NCBI GenBank assembly: GCA_046154645.1
Contig: JBJXDZ010000064.1
Span: 1 to 64,000 of the forward strand
Source of the DNA: Ga0077555 sp046154645
Lineage (GTDB): Bacteria > Pseudomonadota > Alphaproteobacteria > Rhizobiales > Hyphomicrobiaceae
Direction of reading: 5' to 3'
DNA: 64,000 bases
The translations under genes were made by a program, and so were the position numbers. The notes beneath the pieces were generated by a model. It did no database searches. It saw nothing but the letters and a program-made list of their open reading frames with translations, and was not told the DNA's origin. This document shows positions 25,227 through 33,170 of the stretch, one piece after another (the first letter of the stretch is position 1; each line of letters begins with the position of its first letter).

Positions 25227-25298
25227 ATGTGTGCAAAATATTGCATCGCAACGGATCGTCTGCTGGCGTCAAATTTGCCATCCGATGCGATTGTCTAG
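25227..25298 (+). CDS. Putative 23-residue leader peptide
   Basis: An ATG with AAGGAGG 8 nt upstream (25212-25218), one of the best ribosome sites in the window, opens a 23-codon frame ending in TAG (MCAKYCIATDRLLAS...). It lies between the candidate promoter and the histidine-kinase gene. The peptide has two Cys and no recognisable domain. It could be a leader peptide acting on the kinase's expression, or chance. It is too short to judge from sequence alone. Confidence 0.3.
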   Translation: MCAKYCIATDRLLASNLPSDAIV

Positions 25299-25379
25299 CA
25301 ACTTGTTCGCATTTTCACTGCAGTCTGCCAGGACGATCGAACTCAATTGTGAGACTGCCTCGCCACCGGGAAGCGCGCC
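25299..25379 (+). other. Gap between leader ORF and kinase
   Basis: No gene is visible. No clear ribosome site precedes the kinase ATG at 25380, which is consistent with coupling to the leader ORF, but that is inference. Confidence 0.4.
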
Positions 25380-27050
25380 ATGACGCCTCACTCCGATCGT
25401 CCCGAAGTCACGCGGCACAGTGGTCAAGGAGCCTCGCGGGCCGGATCGGACGTGCCAGCGTCCGCGAAGGAGAACGAACAAAAAACATCGATGGGGGATG
25501 GCTGGCTTGCAGGTGTCAAGGCCGGGTTGTGCAACCTGTCGATGTGGTGGCGACGCCAATCGCTGGCGCGCCAGTTTGCCTTGGCGGCCTTCGCTATCAT
25601 CCTGCCCGGGACGCTCGCCACCGGCTTCTGGGTCAGCGAACGCATTCGGAAGGGCGTGGCGGAAAGTGGCGCGGCGTCGGCCTATCTCTATATCGACAAC
25701 GTCATCTCGCCGCTCGCACAACGCATCGCAGACACGGGCGTCATGCCGGAATCGGATCGTGCCGAACTCGACCGTGTGCTGGCGCCACTGATCGGCAAGC
25801 GCCTGACGTCCTTGAATATCTGGACCCTCGATGGCCGTGTCGCCTACAGCACGCGCAAGGAAATTGTGGGGCGCCAGTTCCCGCCGACGGCGCTGTTCAA
25901 GCGGGCCCGTGACGGCCACATCGGTGCCGAGTTCGAAGGTCACCCCCATGAAGGCGATGCCCACGATCGCTCACCGACGATGCGCCTGGAGATCTATGGG
26001 CCGATCCTGCGCACGGGCGGTGACCAGGTGATGGCCATCGCTGAAATGTACTCGATCCGCGAAGGGCTGGCCGCCGAGCTCCAGCGGGCAACGTGGTTGA
26101 GCTGGCTGGTGGTCGGCAGCATCGGTGCTGCGATGATGACGGCCCTCTCCGGCATCGTGTTTCGCGGCAGCCGTACCATCGAGCGGCAGGACCAATTGTT
26201 GCGCTCACAGATCAAAGATCTCGAGCGACTGCTGGGGGAGAACGCGGACCTGAGCCGCAGCTTGCAGCGGTCGCGGCTGCGAACCGTGGCGATTGCCGAG
26301 CAGCAACTGCGTCGGGTCGGGGCGGATTTGCACGACGGGCCGGCACAGCTGATCGGCTTGTCGTTGCTCATGCTCAATTCGACGCAAGACATGATGCCGG
26401 GCGGCGGCGCCCAACGTGCCCCAGCAGCCGACGGGCCGACGGACACGGGAACGCCCGGCGCAGCCGTGCCGGCAGCAGACACCGGCCTCCCTGGCGTGCG
26501 TTCCGCACTCACAGAAGCCTTGCGTGAGATCCGTGCCATCTCGACGGGCCTCATCATGCCAGAGGTCGCCAAGGCGCCACTCGACGATCTGGTGCGCCAT
26601 GTGGCCCGCACGCACGAGCGCCGGACGGCCAGCAAGGTTACTGTATCAATCGCAACCGGAAATTATGATGTTCCTGTGCCGCTCAAAGTCTGCAGTTATC
26701 GCCTATTACAGGAAGCTTTGAACAATTCGTGGCGTCACGCGGATGGAAAAGGGCAGGAGATTGCTCTCAGTCGTGATGGAGATGTTGTTCAGATTACCGC
26801 TTCAGACAAAGGTCCAGGATTGCCGCTCGACAATTTGTGTCATAGCTCTGAACATGTTGCAGGTCATGGCTTGTGGACAGACGAAGCGACCGAAACCAAA
26901 GTACAGTCAGGCATGGGACTCGTTGGTCTACGCGACCGGGTCGAGTCCCTGGGTGGGAGACTGGACCTGATCTCCACCGAAAGTGGTTTGGCGCTGAAAG
27001 CAATTTTCGACCTGGCAGAGGTTGTTCGCCGTGCCCAACAGGAGAGCTGA
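25380..27050 (+). CDS. NarX/DegS-type sensor histidine kinase
   Basis: A 556-residue membrane kinase with an N-terminal helix (about residues 66-84), an extracytoplasmic sensory region (about 85-238) and a second helix (about 240-260). A coiled-coil linker precedes the HisKA_3 dimerisation helix. The phospho-acceptor His318 is in GADLHDGPAQ, the HisKA_3 signature. The HATPase_c domain carries the N-box region QEALNNSWRHA and DKGPGLPL, and GMGLVGLRDRVESLGG near the C-terminus. A Gly/Ala/Pro-rich linker lies just after His318. It overlaps the following response-regulator gene by 20 bp, so the two are a transcriptional unit. Confidence 0.93.
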   Translation: MTPHSDRPEVTRHSGQGASRAGSDVPASAKENEQKTSMGDGWLAGVKAGLCNLSMWWRRQSLARQFALAAFAIILPGTLATGFWVSERIRKGVAESGAASAYLYIDNVISPLAQRIADTGVMPESDRAELDRVLAPLIGKRLTSLNIWTLDGRVAYSTRKEIVGRQFPPTALFKRARDGHIGAEFEGHPHEGDAHDRSPTMRLEIYGPILRTGGDQVMAIAEMYSIREGLAAELQRATWLSWLVVGSIGAAMMTALSGIVFRGSRTIERQDQLLRSQIKDLERLLGENADLSRSLQRSRLRTVAIAEQQLRRVGADLHDGPAQLIGLSLLMLNSTQDMMPGGGAQRAPAADGPTDTGTPGAAVPAADTGLPGVRSALTEALREIRAISTGLIMPEVAKAPLDDLVRHVARTHERRTASKVTVSIATGNYDVPVPLKVCSYRLLQEALNNSWRHADGKGQEIALSRDGDVVQITASDKGPGLPLDNLCHSSEHVAGHGLWTDEATETKVQSGMGLVGLRDRVESLGGRLDLISTESGLALKAIFDLAEVVRRAQQES

Positions 27051-27714
27051 CAAAGTCAGGATCATCGTCGTCGACGATCACCCCATGTTCCGGGATGCGG
27101 TGACGCGTGTGATCGAGTCCGAGCCCGGCATGGCGGTGGTCGCAATCGGTGCGACGGCACTCGAAGCCGTGCAACTCGCCGCCCTGCATGAGCCGAGCCT
27201 GATGCTGCTCGATATCAACATGCTGGGTGGCGGACTGGCCGCGGCACGGACGATCCGCACGTCGCGACCGGGCATCAAGCCTGTGATCCTGTCGATGAGC
27301 GAGGATCTCGATCACGTGACCGCGGCGCTGACACACGGCGCTGTCGGTTATGTCCTCAAAGGCATCAGTGGCGGCGATCTCGTGCGCGCGATCCGCGTGG
27401 CGCTGGAGGTGCCGGCTGATTTCGAGCCTGCCCAGGCCCGCGCGCTGCTCGCCGCTGAAACGCGCTGGCAAACCGAACGGCGGCGGAGCCGGCCCAACGG
27501 CAGCCGACCGCTGACGGAGATGGAGACGTCGTGGCTGACGCTGGCTGAGGCAGGAGTGACCTCGGCTGATGCGTCGGTGCGCCTTGGTCTGCCGGCGCAT
27601 GTGGCGTCGGCGATCGTGACTGCCATCCGCGTCAATCAGTGTGCTGGCACGGCGCCGGAGAGCCCCAACACAGCGCGGCAATCGGCACCGCAGCGTGACC
27701 GCTCGCGCCATTAG
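27031..27714 (+). CDS. NarL-type response regulator with degenerate HTH
   Basis: A 227-residue regulator overlapping the kinase. The receiver is canonical: VVDDHPMF, Asp61 in LMLLDINML, and Lys in YVLKGI. The C-terminal part, starting PLTEMETSWLTLAEAG, aligns with a LuxR HTH but lacks the usual E(I/V)A-RLxxSxxTVKxH core (it reads ASVRLGLPAHVASAIVTAI). It may therefore bind DNA poorly or act as a phosphate sink or protein partner. The GTG at 27031 is the likely start; a TTG at 27022 is the alternative. Confidence 0.85.
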   Translation: MPNRRADKVRIIVVDDHPMFRDAVTRVIESEPGMAVVAIGATALEAVQLAALHEPSLMLLDINMLGGGLAAARTIRTSRPGIKPVILSMSEDLDHVTAALTHGAVGYVLKGISGGDLVRAIRVALEVPADFEPAQARALLAAETRWQTERRRSRPNGSRPLTEMETSWLTLAEAGVTSADASVRLGLPAHVASAIVTAIRVNQCAGTAPESPNTARQSAPQRDRSRH

Positions 27715-27790
27715 GGCCGGTGTGGATCTGCTACCAAGCGGCCCGCACGGGGGCAGCGCCCGCGACACCGGATATCCTGCACGGGAGCAA

Positions 27791-28909
27791 TCAAACTCGC
27801 GCCGCCTGCATGGCGGCCCGTGTCGGCAAGGCCAGCTCATCAGGGCCGAGAGGCCCAAAGAATGCCTCGACGGCGGCGTCACTCACTGCCTCGACGGTGG
27901 CGTGCTGCCACGCGGGCGTGCCGGATTTTTCGACCAGCACGGCCTTGACGCCGGCTTGGACATCGGCGGCCTCGACGAAGCGCCAGGCGAGCCTGTAATC
28001 CTGGGCCAAGGTTTCCCTCAGATCCAAGGCAGCGGCCCGGCGAACAGCCGCGTCCGTGACCCGCAAGGCCAGCGGCGAGGCGCGGGCCAGATCGGACAGC
28101 ACGGCGGCTGCCCAGGCTTGGTCGGCGGCGGGAGCTCGACCCAGGTCGGCCAGCGTGGCGGTGAGCGTCGCGTGGCCGAAATAGCGGGCGATGCGGGCGG
28201 CGTCGGCAGCAATGGGTGCCGGCCCCGGATCCTGGTGCAGGTCGTCCAGGATGGGGTCGACGGGATCCGCCTCGGCGATGCGGGCCTCGATGGCGGCAAA
28301 GTGGCTGGCATCAAGACAATGGGTGACGAGCCCCAGGTGGTAGGCATCGGCCGGGCCGATGGTGCGCCCGGTCAGCGCCAGATAGAGGCCGATGTGATCC
28401 GGCATGCGGGCAAATGCATGTGTTACGGCACAGTCCGGAAAGTAGCCGAGGCGCACCTCAGGCATGGCGAAACGATAACCGGCACCCGCCACGCGATGCG
28501 TGCCATAGAGGCTGATGCCGACACCGGTGCCCATGACGGCGCCATCGATCAGCGACACCGTCGGTTTCGAAAAGCATTCATGGAGCCAGCACAGCCGCAG
28601 CTCCTCGGCGAGCCCCGCGCGCGCCCGGGCCGGATCCTCGCGCATCAGCCGGCTCATCTCACGGATATCACCGCCGACACAGAAGGCGCGGGGCACCGCC
28701 GAACGGCTGACGACGGCATAGACGCCGGGATCGCGGGCCCAGCGCGGGAAGGCCTCGGCCAGCGCTGCCCGCATGGCGACCGTGAGGGCGTTTTGGGCCT
28801 CGGACCGGTCGAGGACGATCAGGCCGGCGGCCCCGCGGCGCCCGATCGAGAGGCCCTTGCCCGTGCCGGTCGATCCGGGCTCGCCTGCCAATCCTGCCGT
28901 GTCGCCCAT
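27791..28909 (-). CDS. 3-hydroxyisobutyryl-CoA hydrolase / enoyl-CoA hydratase-family protein
   Basis: A 372-residue member of the crotonase superfamily with the HIBCH-like long C-terminal extension. The N-terminal core shows NALTVAMRAAL, FCVGGDIREM, and SLIDGAVMGTGVGIS with the oxyanion-hole glycine, and the C-terminal region includes ARASPLALRVT. Length is that of HIBCH rather than a simple enoyl-CoA hydratase. Valine-degradation hydrolase is the most likely role, inferred from subfamily. It diverges from the extensin-family gene. Confidence 0.85.
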   Translation of the reverse strand: MGDTAGLAGEPGSTGTGKGLSIGRRGAAGLIVLDRSEAQNALTVAMRAALAEAFPRWARDPGVYAVVSRSAVPRAFCVGGDIREMSRLMREDPARARAGLAEELRLCWLHECFSKPTVSLIDGAVMGTGVGISLYGTHRVAGAGYRFAMPEVRLGYFPDCAVTHAFARMPDHIGLYLALTGRTIGPADAYHLGLVTHCLDASHFAAIEARIAEADPVDPILDDLHQDPGPAPIAADAARIARYFGHATLTATLADLGRAPAADQAWAAAVLSDLARASPLALRVTDAAVRRAAALDLRETLAQDYRLAWRFVEAADVQAGVKAVLVEKSGTPAWQHATVEAVSDAAVEAFFGPLGPDELALPTRAAMQAARV

Positions 28910-29098
28910 GCGGTTGCCGCCCCTGCTCGGTTCGAACTTATGCGCAGGTTATCCAATGTTGTCCCCAAGGCGACAAGCCCGGGTTTGCCCTGGCGCCTAA
29001 CTGGCGCTAAATCTCCTGTACACGCGGCGGCCAAATGCACAGAATACGGATCGCAGAGTGATTCGCCGCCCGCTTTGCATCGTCCACATCGAGGCCTC

Positions 29099-30334
29099 AT
29101 GGCACGTCTGCTCCGCTTTGCCGGCCCGCTGCTGGCGCTGGGTACTTTGGCGCTGCCGGTGACGGCGATGGCGCAGACCGTGGGTGCCCCGGCTCCCGGC
29201 GTGGCATCGGCAAGGCCGCCGTCTGCCGGCGGTCCGGGGGCTGGGGTTGTCGCACCGGGGCGAATGGTGGCGGATCCGCCGCCACCCTCGGCGTTGCCGG
29301 CCGCACCGCACCCGCCGGCGATCGAAGGCCGACCGAAGTCGACGCCACAGTGGCCAAAGACCCTTGATCAAGGCAATGAACCGCCACCCGGCACCGAAGC
29401 GACCACCTGGAGCCCCGCCGAAATCGCAGCAGCGCAAACCTACTGCGCGGTGATCCTGAGTGACCTCCAAGCCGTGGTCCTGCCGGCCGATCCGGTGCGT
29501 GAAGGCGAATGTGGGGCCCCGGCCCCGGTGCAATTGATCAGCATCGGCCAATCGCCCCAAGTGACCCTGTCGCAGCCGGCGCTGGTCACGTGCGAGATGG
29601 TGGCGGCCCTGCACCGGTGGATGAAGGAGAGCGTGCAGCCGGCTGCCCGCAAGCATCTCGGCAGCCAGATCATTCGCATGCAGATCATGAGTGATTATTC
29701 CTGCCGCAAGGCCTATGGCCGCAAGAAGGCCCGGCTGAGCGAGCATGGCCGGGCCAACGCGCTCGACGTGCGCGGCTTCCTGACCGAGCGCAACACGGCG
29801 GTCGAACTGACCAGCGCCTGGGGTATGACCGCTCGCGATGTGCGGGCTCAGGTCGCCGCCGCCGAAGCCGCCAAACGCGCGGCTGAAAAGCGCGCAGCCG
29901 AACTGGCGGCACAGGCCAAGTCGGCTCGGACCAAGGCGGCGCAGAAGTCGCGTGAGGGGACGGATGAACCGCCGGCCGCAGGTGCGCCGACGGCGGCGCC
30001 CGACCTGCGCGGCCCGATTGCTGATCCGCAGGCCATCGTTGAAGTGCCGAAGCTGCCTGATCTCGGGCTCGGAAAGCGCGATCCGCAAACCTATGGGCTC
30101 ACACCGCCGTCGCGTCTCGGCGGGCCGAAAACCGCCACCAAGGATGCCCAGCGCCAGGACGCAGGCGCCGGTCCAGGCGACGCGGCGGCACGGCAGCAAG
30201 CGTTCCTGCGCCAGATCCATGCTGAGGCCTGCAAGTACTTTGGCACCGTGCTCGGCCCGGAGAGCAACGAGGCACACCGCGATCACTTCCACTTGGATAT
30301 GGCGGAGCGGGCGGTCGGCAATTTCTGCGAGTAA
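29099..30334 (+). CDS. Extensin-like C-terminal domain protein (secreted)
   Basis: A 411-residue protein: signal peptide (about residues 1-26, LALPVTAMAQ), a long Pro/Ala-rich low-complexity stretch, then an extensin-like (PF06904-type) domain split by a charged Ala/Lys/Glu linker. Conserved pieces include CEMVAALHRWM, SDYSCRKAYGRK, HGRANALDVRGF and, at the C-terminus, HRDHFHLDM. The Asp/His residues in the last two motifs fit a peptidase-like metal site. In some relatives it acts on cell-wall peptides; here unproven. The frame is open a long way upstream, but the ATG at 29099 begins the signal peptide. Confidence 0.85.
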   Translation: MARLLRFAGPLLALGTLALPVTAMAQTVGAPAPGVASARPPSAGGPGAGVVAPGRMVADPPPPSALPAAPHPPAIEGRPKSTPQWPKTLDQGNEPPPGTEATTWSPAEIAAAQTYCAVILSDLQAVVLPADPVREGECGAPAPVQLISIGQSPQVTLSQPALVTCEMVAALHRWMKESVQPAARKHLGSQIIRMQIMSDYSCRKAYGRKKARLSEHGRANALDVRGFLTERNTAVELTSAWGMTARDVRAQVAAAEAAKRAAEKRAAELAAQAKSARTKAAQKSREGTDEPPAAGAPTAAPDLRGPIADPQAIVEVPKLPDLGLGKRDPQTYGLTPPSRLGGPKTATKDAQRQDAGAGPGDAAARQQAFLRQIHAEACKYFGTVLGPESNEAHRDHFHLDMAERAVGNFCE

Positions 30335-30399
30335 CTCGCGTGCTCCCGCGTACGGGGGCAGCGACCAAGCCTCAAGTGGCCGTCACTGAGCGCCGGGCC

Positions 30400-30849
30400 T
30401 CAGATGCCCTTGCAGCTCGCCAGCTTGTCCTTCAACTGGCCGATTTCGGTGCGGAAGTTGCGCATCGCCTCACCCTGGGCTTGGCGGCACATGGCCTTGA
30501 GCATGCGCGGCGTCACATTCTGGTGCAGGAACTTCTTGGCCAGGTCGTTGATCACGCTGGGGAGAGGCTCGTCGTCCTTCCAGCCCATCCAGTCTGAAAA
30601 CAGGCGGACGCCGTCGCACACGAGCTCGATGGTCTCGGGCGCGGTTTTCTCGATGGCCTCGAGCTGGCCGAGCTGCTGTTCCATCTGCTTGACGCCCTTG
30701 TCGGTGCAATCAGCCTTGGCTTCGAAAGGGGCAGGCGGGGACGGTGGGGCGGGCTGGCCCGGCAGGGGCAGGTTCTGTGCCGCTGCCGCCAACGACAGGC
30801 CGGCCAGGGCGATGGCCGCCACACCGGCACGCCGCAGGATGGTCCGCAT
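30400..30849 (-). CDS. Secreted hypothetical protein
   Basis: A 149-residue protein with a clear signal peptide (RRAGVAAIALAGLSLAAAAQ), a Pro-rich segment and a helical Cys-containing mature domain (ADCTDKG, LVCDGVRLF, LKAMCRQAQ, LASCKGI: four Cys, possibly two disulphides). No family recognised. The start at 30849 marks the signal peptide; a longer in-frame ATG at 30906 adds 19 residues of non-signal sequence. Converges on the extensin-like gene. Confidence 0.75.
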   Translation of the reverse strand: MRTILRRAGVAAIALAGLSLAAAAQNLPLPGQPAPPSPPAPFEAKADCTDKGVKQMEQQLGQLEAIEKTAPETIELVCDGVRLFSDWMGWKDDEPLPSVINDLAKKFLHQNVTPRMLKAMCRQAQGEAMRNFRTEIGQLKDKLASCKGI

Positions 30850-31040
30850 GCTCCAGCTCCTCCAGGCAAAGGGCCGCGTATCGCGCTGCCCATCTGTTCC
30901 CGACACGTGCCATTATGCCGCCGAATTGCGGCAGGCCCAAGGGCGATTGCCCTGAGACGGCGCGCCGCGAGCACAGGGCATTGGCAAAATCATAGACTCG
31001 CGATCGCTGCCGCGGCGCCACCTATCGACCGGAGACCACC

Positions 31041-31589
31041 ATGACCCAAACTCAAGCGACACCGCGTCCTGGTCCGATCCCGGGCCTGGCGGGCATCGAG
31101 CATATCGGCCTCACCGTGCCCGACATCGAGGCTGCAACGCGGTTCTTCGCTGACGTGCTCGGCGCCGAAACGCTCTACGACATCGGCCCGTTTGCCTCGA
31201 GCGACGATTGGATGGCGAGCCATCTGGCGGTGCATCCGCGCGCCACCATCCGCAAGCTGCGCGTGCTCAGAATCGCCAACGGACCGGTGCTCGAGGTGTT
31301 CGAGTTCACGGCGCCGGACCAGCGCACGACATTGCCGCGCAACAGTGATCATGGCGGCTGGCACCTGGCGTTCTATGTCGAGGACATGGAGGCGGCACTG
31401 GCAGCCCTCAAGGCGCACGGCGCCGAGATCCAAAGCGGCCCGGTCGAGATGACCGAGGGGCCAAGTGCGGGGCTCGCCTGGCTGTATTTCAAGGCACCCT
31501 GGGGCCAGCAGCTCGAACTCGTGTCCTATCCGGGTGGCATCGCGGCCTACAAGGCCTTGCGCACCGCGATCTGGCGGCCGCAGGTTTAA
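31041..31589 (+). CDS. VOC-family glyoxalase-like protein
   Basis: A 182-residue protein of the vicinal oxygen chelate superfamily. The first repeat has GIEHIGLTVPDIEAATRFF and the second shows GGWHLAFYVEDMEAALAALK and the closing GQQLELVSYPGG. His and Glu at these sites (H in IEHI and WHLA, E in LELV) are the usual metal ligands. The substrate is unknown. Confidence 0.85.
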   Translation: MTQTQATPRPGPIPGLAGIEHIGLTVPDIEAATRFFADVLGAETLYDIGPFASSDDWMASHLAVHPRATIRKLRVLRIANGPVLEVFEFTAPDQRTTLPRNSDHGGWHLAFYVEDMEAALAALKAHGAEIQSGPVEMTEGPSAGLAWLYFKAPWGQQLELVSYPGGIAAYKALRTAIWRPQV

Positions 31590-32057
31590 GGGAGGGAGTA
31601 GGGAGTAGGGGATAGCGCGTCTGTAGGTCGGGTCGAGCCCTGCACGACCTTTCTGGCGATGCTCCGTGGTCTTTGTTGGCGATGCTCGGCATTGATGGCG
31701 CGACGCGACAACTTCTCTTGTGGTCTTGGTGGGTCGCGCCTGCGCTTCGCTTCGGCTTGACGCCGACCGACGGGCTGCGACCCGACGGCCGCATCTCGAT
31801 TGCGGACAGGGGTCAGACCCCTGACACGCGACGCTGCAGATGAACTGTTGACGCAATCGTCAGGGGTCTGACCCCAAACCCCAAACCCCAAACCCCAAAC
31901 CCCAAACCCCAAACCCGCAGGCGCGCGCGCACGCGCCGGTTGGCACAGGGCAAACGAAGGCGCAGGTGCCGGATGCGCAAGTGGGCATCCGAAGGCGCAG
32001 GCGCCGGATGCGCAAGTGGGCATCCGAAGGCGCAAACAAAGAGATCGCAGGCGCCCC
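31590..32057. repeat. Composite repeat island between VOC and enolase genes
   Basis: No gene was seen over this 468 bp. It holds: an AGGGAGTAGGGG tract at 31588-31610; CAGGGGTC-A-GACCCCTG (31807-31823) and a second copy GGGGTC-T-GACCCC (31863-31875); six exact CCCCAAA units (31872-31913, GGGGTTT on the minus strand); and two exact-length 35-bp direct repeats at 31959-31993 and 31994-32028 (one mismatch), with the start of a third. The CGCGCGCACGCGCCGG block is shared with 657-705. The region is a junction of several repeat families. Confidence 0.8.
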
Positions 32058-33170
32058 TCACTTCACGGTGCCGACTGGGCCTTGCCGGTATTTCTCGACG
32101 ATCTTCATGTCGGGTTCGACGCCGAGGCCCGGCCCGGTGGGGACGCGAACCTTGCCATTCTTGGCCACCATGCTGTCGCCGTAGGGGCTCGCCTCCAGAT
32201 TGGCGTAGATGTTCTCGAGCATGGTGTCGGTCGACAGCGACGCGACGACGTGGATCGAGGCCAGATTGCCGGGGCCGAAGTAAGCGCAGTGCGGGATCAG
32301 CTCAACTGAATGCGCCTCGGCCGCCGCGATGATCTTGCGCATCTCGGTGATGCCGCCGATCTTGGTCACGCTCGGTTGTGCGATGTCGATCGAGCCCTTC
32401 TGGAACATATCGACGAAGTCATGCAGGCCGGCGGCATTTTCGCCGGCAGCAATGCGCGTCGTGCCGGCTTTGCGCACGCGCGCGAGACCGCTGTGATCCT
32501 CCGGCGGCCACACCGGCTCCTCCAGCCAGTAGAGGCCCGCGGGCCTGTAGGCGCGCTCCATCTCCATGGCCTGCGGCACGGTCCACGGGCAATTGACGTC
32601 GTTCATGACGTGGACCTTGGGGCCCGCACCTTCACGCGCGGCCATCACGGCCTCGACCGTGTGCTCGTGCAGCTTGATATGCGTGAAGCCGGCCGCCGCC
32701 CGCTCCGAGCAGATGCGGGCAACTGTCGCCGGCGTGTTGTAGCGCATCAGGCTCGAATAGGCGCGCACCTCCTGGCGCCGTGCGCCGCCGAGCAGTTGCG
32801 ACACGGGGAGGCCCGCGCGCTTGCCGGCGATGTCCCACAGCGCAATGTCGATGCCGGAATGGGCGTAGACCACCGGTCCGTTGCGGCCGAAAATGTGGAA
32901 CGCCTGGGCGGCGTCGCGATGCAGCGCATTGATGTCGGTTGGATCCTTGCCGATGAACCAGGGGCCGACGTAGGTCTCCAAGGCCACCTTGGTTGCGGGG
33001 ATAATGTTGTGGCCGAAGCCTTCACCCCAGCCGGTGATGCCGGCATCGGTCTCGACTTGCACCAGCAGGTGATCCTGCGAGGGAAAGCGCAGGCCCGCGA
33101 ACTCCTGCGCCTTGGCGCCCATGTCGTAGGGAATGCGCACATAGTGCGTGTGGATGGCGGTGATCTTCAT
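32058..33170 (-). CDS. Mandelate racemase/muconate-lactonising-family dehydratase
   Basis: A 370-residue enolase-superfamily protein. The metal ligands are Asp191, Glu217 and Glu243 (MNDVN, WLEEP, AAGEN), with Lys166 in HIKLHEH and His294 in IPHCAYFG as acid/base candidates. This is the mandelate racemase subgroup, commonly sugar-acid dehydratases; the substrate cannot be set from sequence. It overlaps the DUF900 hydrolase gene by ATGA on the same strand (stop and start share bases), which implies translational coupling. Length is normal. Confidence 0.88.
   Translation of the reverse strand: MKITAIHTHYVRIPYDMGAKAQEFAGLRFPSQDHLLVQVETDAGITGWGEGFGHNIIPATKVALETYVGPWFIGKDPTDINALHRDAAQAFHIFGRNGPVVYAHSGIDIALWDIAGKRAGLPVSQLLGGARRQEVRAYSSLMRYNTPATVARICSERAAAGFTHIKLHEHTVEAVMAAREGAGPKVHVMNDVNCPWTVPQAMEMERAYRPAGLYWLEEPVWPPEDHSGLARVRKAGTTRIAAGENAAGLHDFVDMFQKGSIDIAQPSVTKIGGITEMRKIIAAAEAHSVELIPHCAYFGPGNLASIHVVASLSTDTMLENIYANLEASPYGDSMVAKNGKVRVPTGPGLGVEPDMKIVEKYRQGPVGTVK

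Noticed and set aside
27641..29098. Upstream extension of the extensin-like protein
   Set aside because: The added part is antisense to the HIBCH-like gene and has no signal peptide; the real start with signal peptide is at 29099.
31959..32035. Possible CRISPR array
   Set aside because: The two 35-bp repeats are contiguous with no spacers, and no cas genes are near.
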